In this document: piece by piece, positions 6,008-6,236 of the stretch
Layout of the letters: every line of letters starts with the position of its first letter
How positions within the stretch are numbered: position 1 is the first letter of the stretch
Assembly (NCBI GenBank): GCA_025937615.1
Contig: JAICRA010000097.1
Location: forward strand, 1 to 6,236
Length of the DNA stretch: 6,236 nt
Source: Thermomicrobiales bacterium
Lineage (GTDB): Bacteria > Chloroflexota > Chloroflexia > Thermomicrobiales > UBA6265
Reading direction: 5' to 3'
Notes under the pieces: generated by a model
Databases searched by the model: none
Seen by the model: the letters and a program-made list of their open reading frames with translations, nothing else
Told to the model about the DNA's origin: nothing
Translations under genes and position numbers: made by a program

Positions 6008-6236
6008 CTAGTCCCCACCGCGGGCCACTCGGACCGGTGACGGCAAAGAGGCCCTCGTATCGCCGACTGGAGCCATCGAAATTTCACCCGCCACGATGGC
6101 TCCGTCATGGATCGCAATGGCTGGCGCGTGGATGTCCCCAGATACTTTTCCGTGTGGCAGGACCTCGAATCGCTCCACACAATGGACTGAGCCCCGCACA
6201 GTGCCGGCTACCGTGACATTCGCGGCACGAACGACA
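6008..6236 (-). CDS. Bactofilin family protein, C-terminal part, cut by window edge
   Basis: The frame is open from the window edge down to a TAG at 6008-6010 and encodes the last 75 residues. It begins VVRAANVTVAGTVRGSVHC and continues FEVLPHGKVSGDI, IAIHDGAIVAGEISM: the short beta-helix turns with Gly every few residues seen in bactofilins and very like the end of the complete copy downstream (VTVAGELTGEV, LQILPSGRVRARV, LVIQEGAIYEGQLEM). A tail of about 20 residues rich in Pro and Arg (ends VARGGD) follows. The true start is off the window; the GTG at 6199 is an internal codon, because the bactofilin pattern continues upstream of it. The stop lies 88 nt before the next bactofilin start. 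A divergent tandem duplicate is the simplest origin. Confidence 0.85.
   Translation of the reverse strand, partial: VVRAANVTVAGTVRGSVHCVERFEVLPHGKVSGDIHAPAIAIHDGAIVAGEISMAPVGDTRASLPSPVRVARGGD

Overview
The window holds the widely conserved bacterial block rpsB-tsf-pyrH-frr-uppS-cdsA. It is preceded by a less common set: two bactofilins and a membrane protein with a Cys4 motif and an SH3b domain. Every gene I can support lies on the minus strand, so transcription runs from high to low coordinates. Base composition looks moderately GC-rich by eye (about 60%, not computed). No tRNA, rRNA, CRISPR array, IS element or phage gene is visible.

Organism: probably a bacterium of the Chloroflexota, perhaps near Thermomicrobia/Sphaerobacter. 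This is inferred from three things: the short EF-Ts (186 aa, of the Thermus/Chloroflexota kind rather than the roughly 280-aa proteobacterial kind), the Pro/Thr-rich linker plus SH3b protein carrying a CxxC...C...C head, and the frequent GTG starts. A 16S rRNA gene or a protein search would settle it; nothing here proves it.

Layout, in order of transcription. 6236-6008: the C-terminal end of one bactofilin. 5919-5347: a complete second bactofilin. 5281-4340: a single-pass membrane protein with a cytoplasmic-type Cys4 motif and a probably external SH3b domain. 4339-4160: an intergenic region with a strong GC-rich hairpin and a good extended -10 element, the likely boundary between the two groups and the likely rpsB promoter. 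Then come rpsB (4159-3302), tsf (3183-2623), pyrH (2558-1821), frr (1696-1139), uppS (1065-289) and the start of cdsA (283 to the window edge). Gaps inside the second group run from 5 to 124 nt, consistent with one operon that may have internal regulation.

How the genes work together: S2, EF-Ts and RRF serve ribosome assembly, elongation and recycling. UMP kinase supplies UDP and so the UTP/CTP pool. UppS makes the undecaprenyl carrier for cell-wall glycans. CdsA uses CTP to make CDP-diacylglycerol for phospholipids. The upstream genes plausibly form a cell-envelope scaffold (bactofilin polymers plus a membrane protein with an external SH3b domain), but their joint function is inference from adjacency only.

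The core operon is ordinary. The points worth a second look are the bactofilin/Cys4-SH3b cluster, the overlap of promoter and hairpin before rpsB, the short EF-Ts, and the structured rpsB-tsf gap. I do not see convincing evidence for a wholly new biological system.
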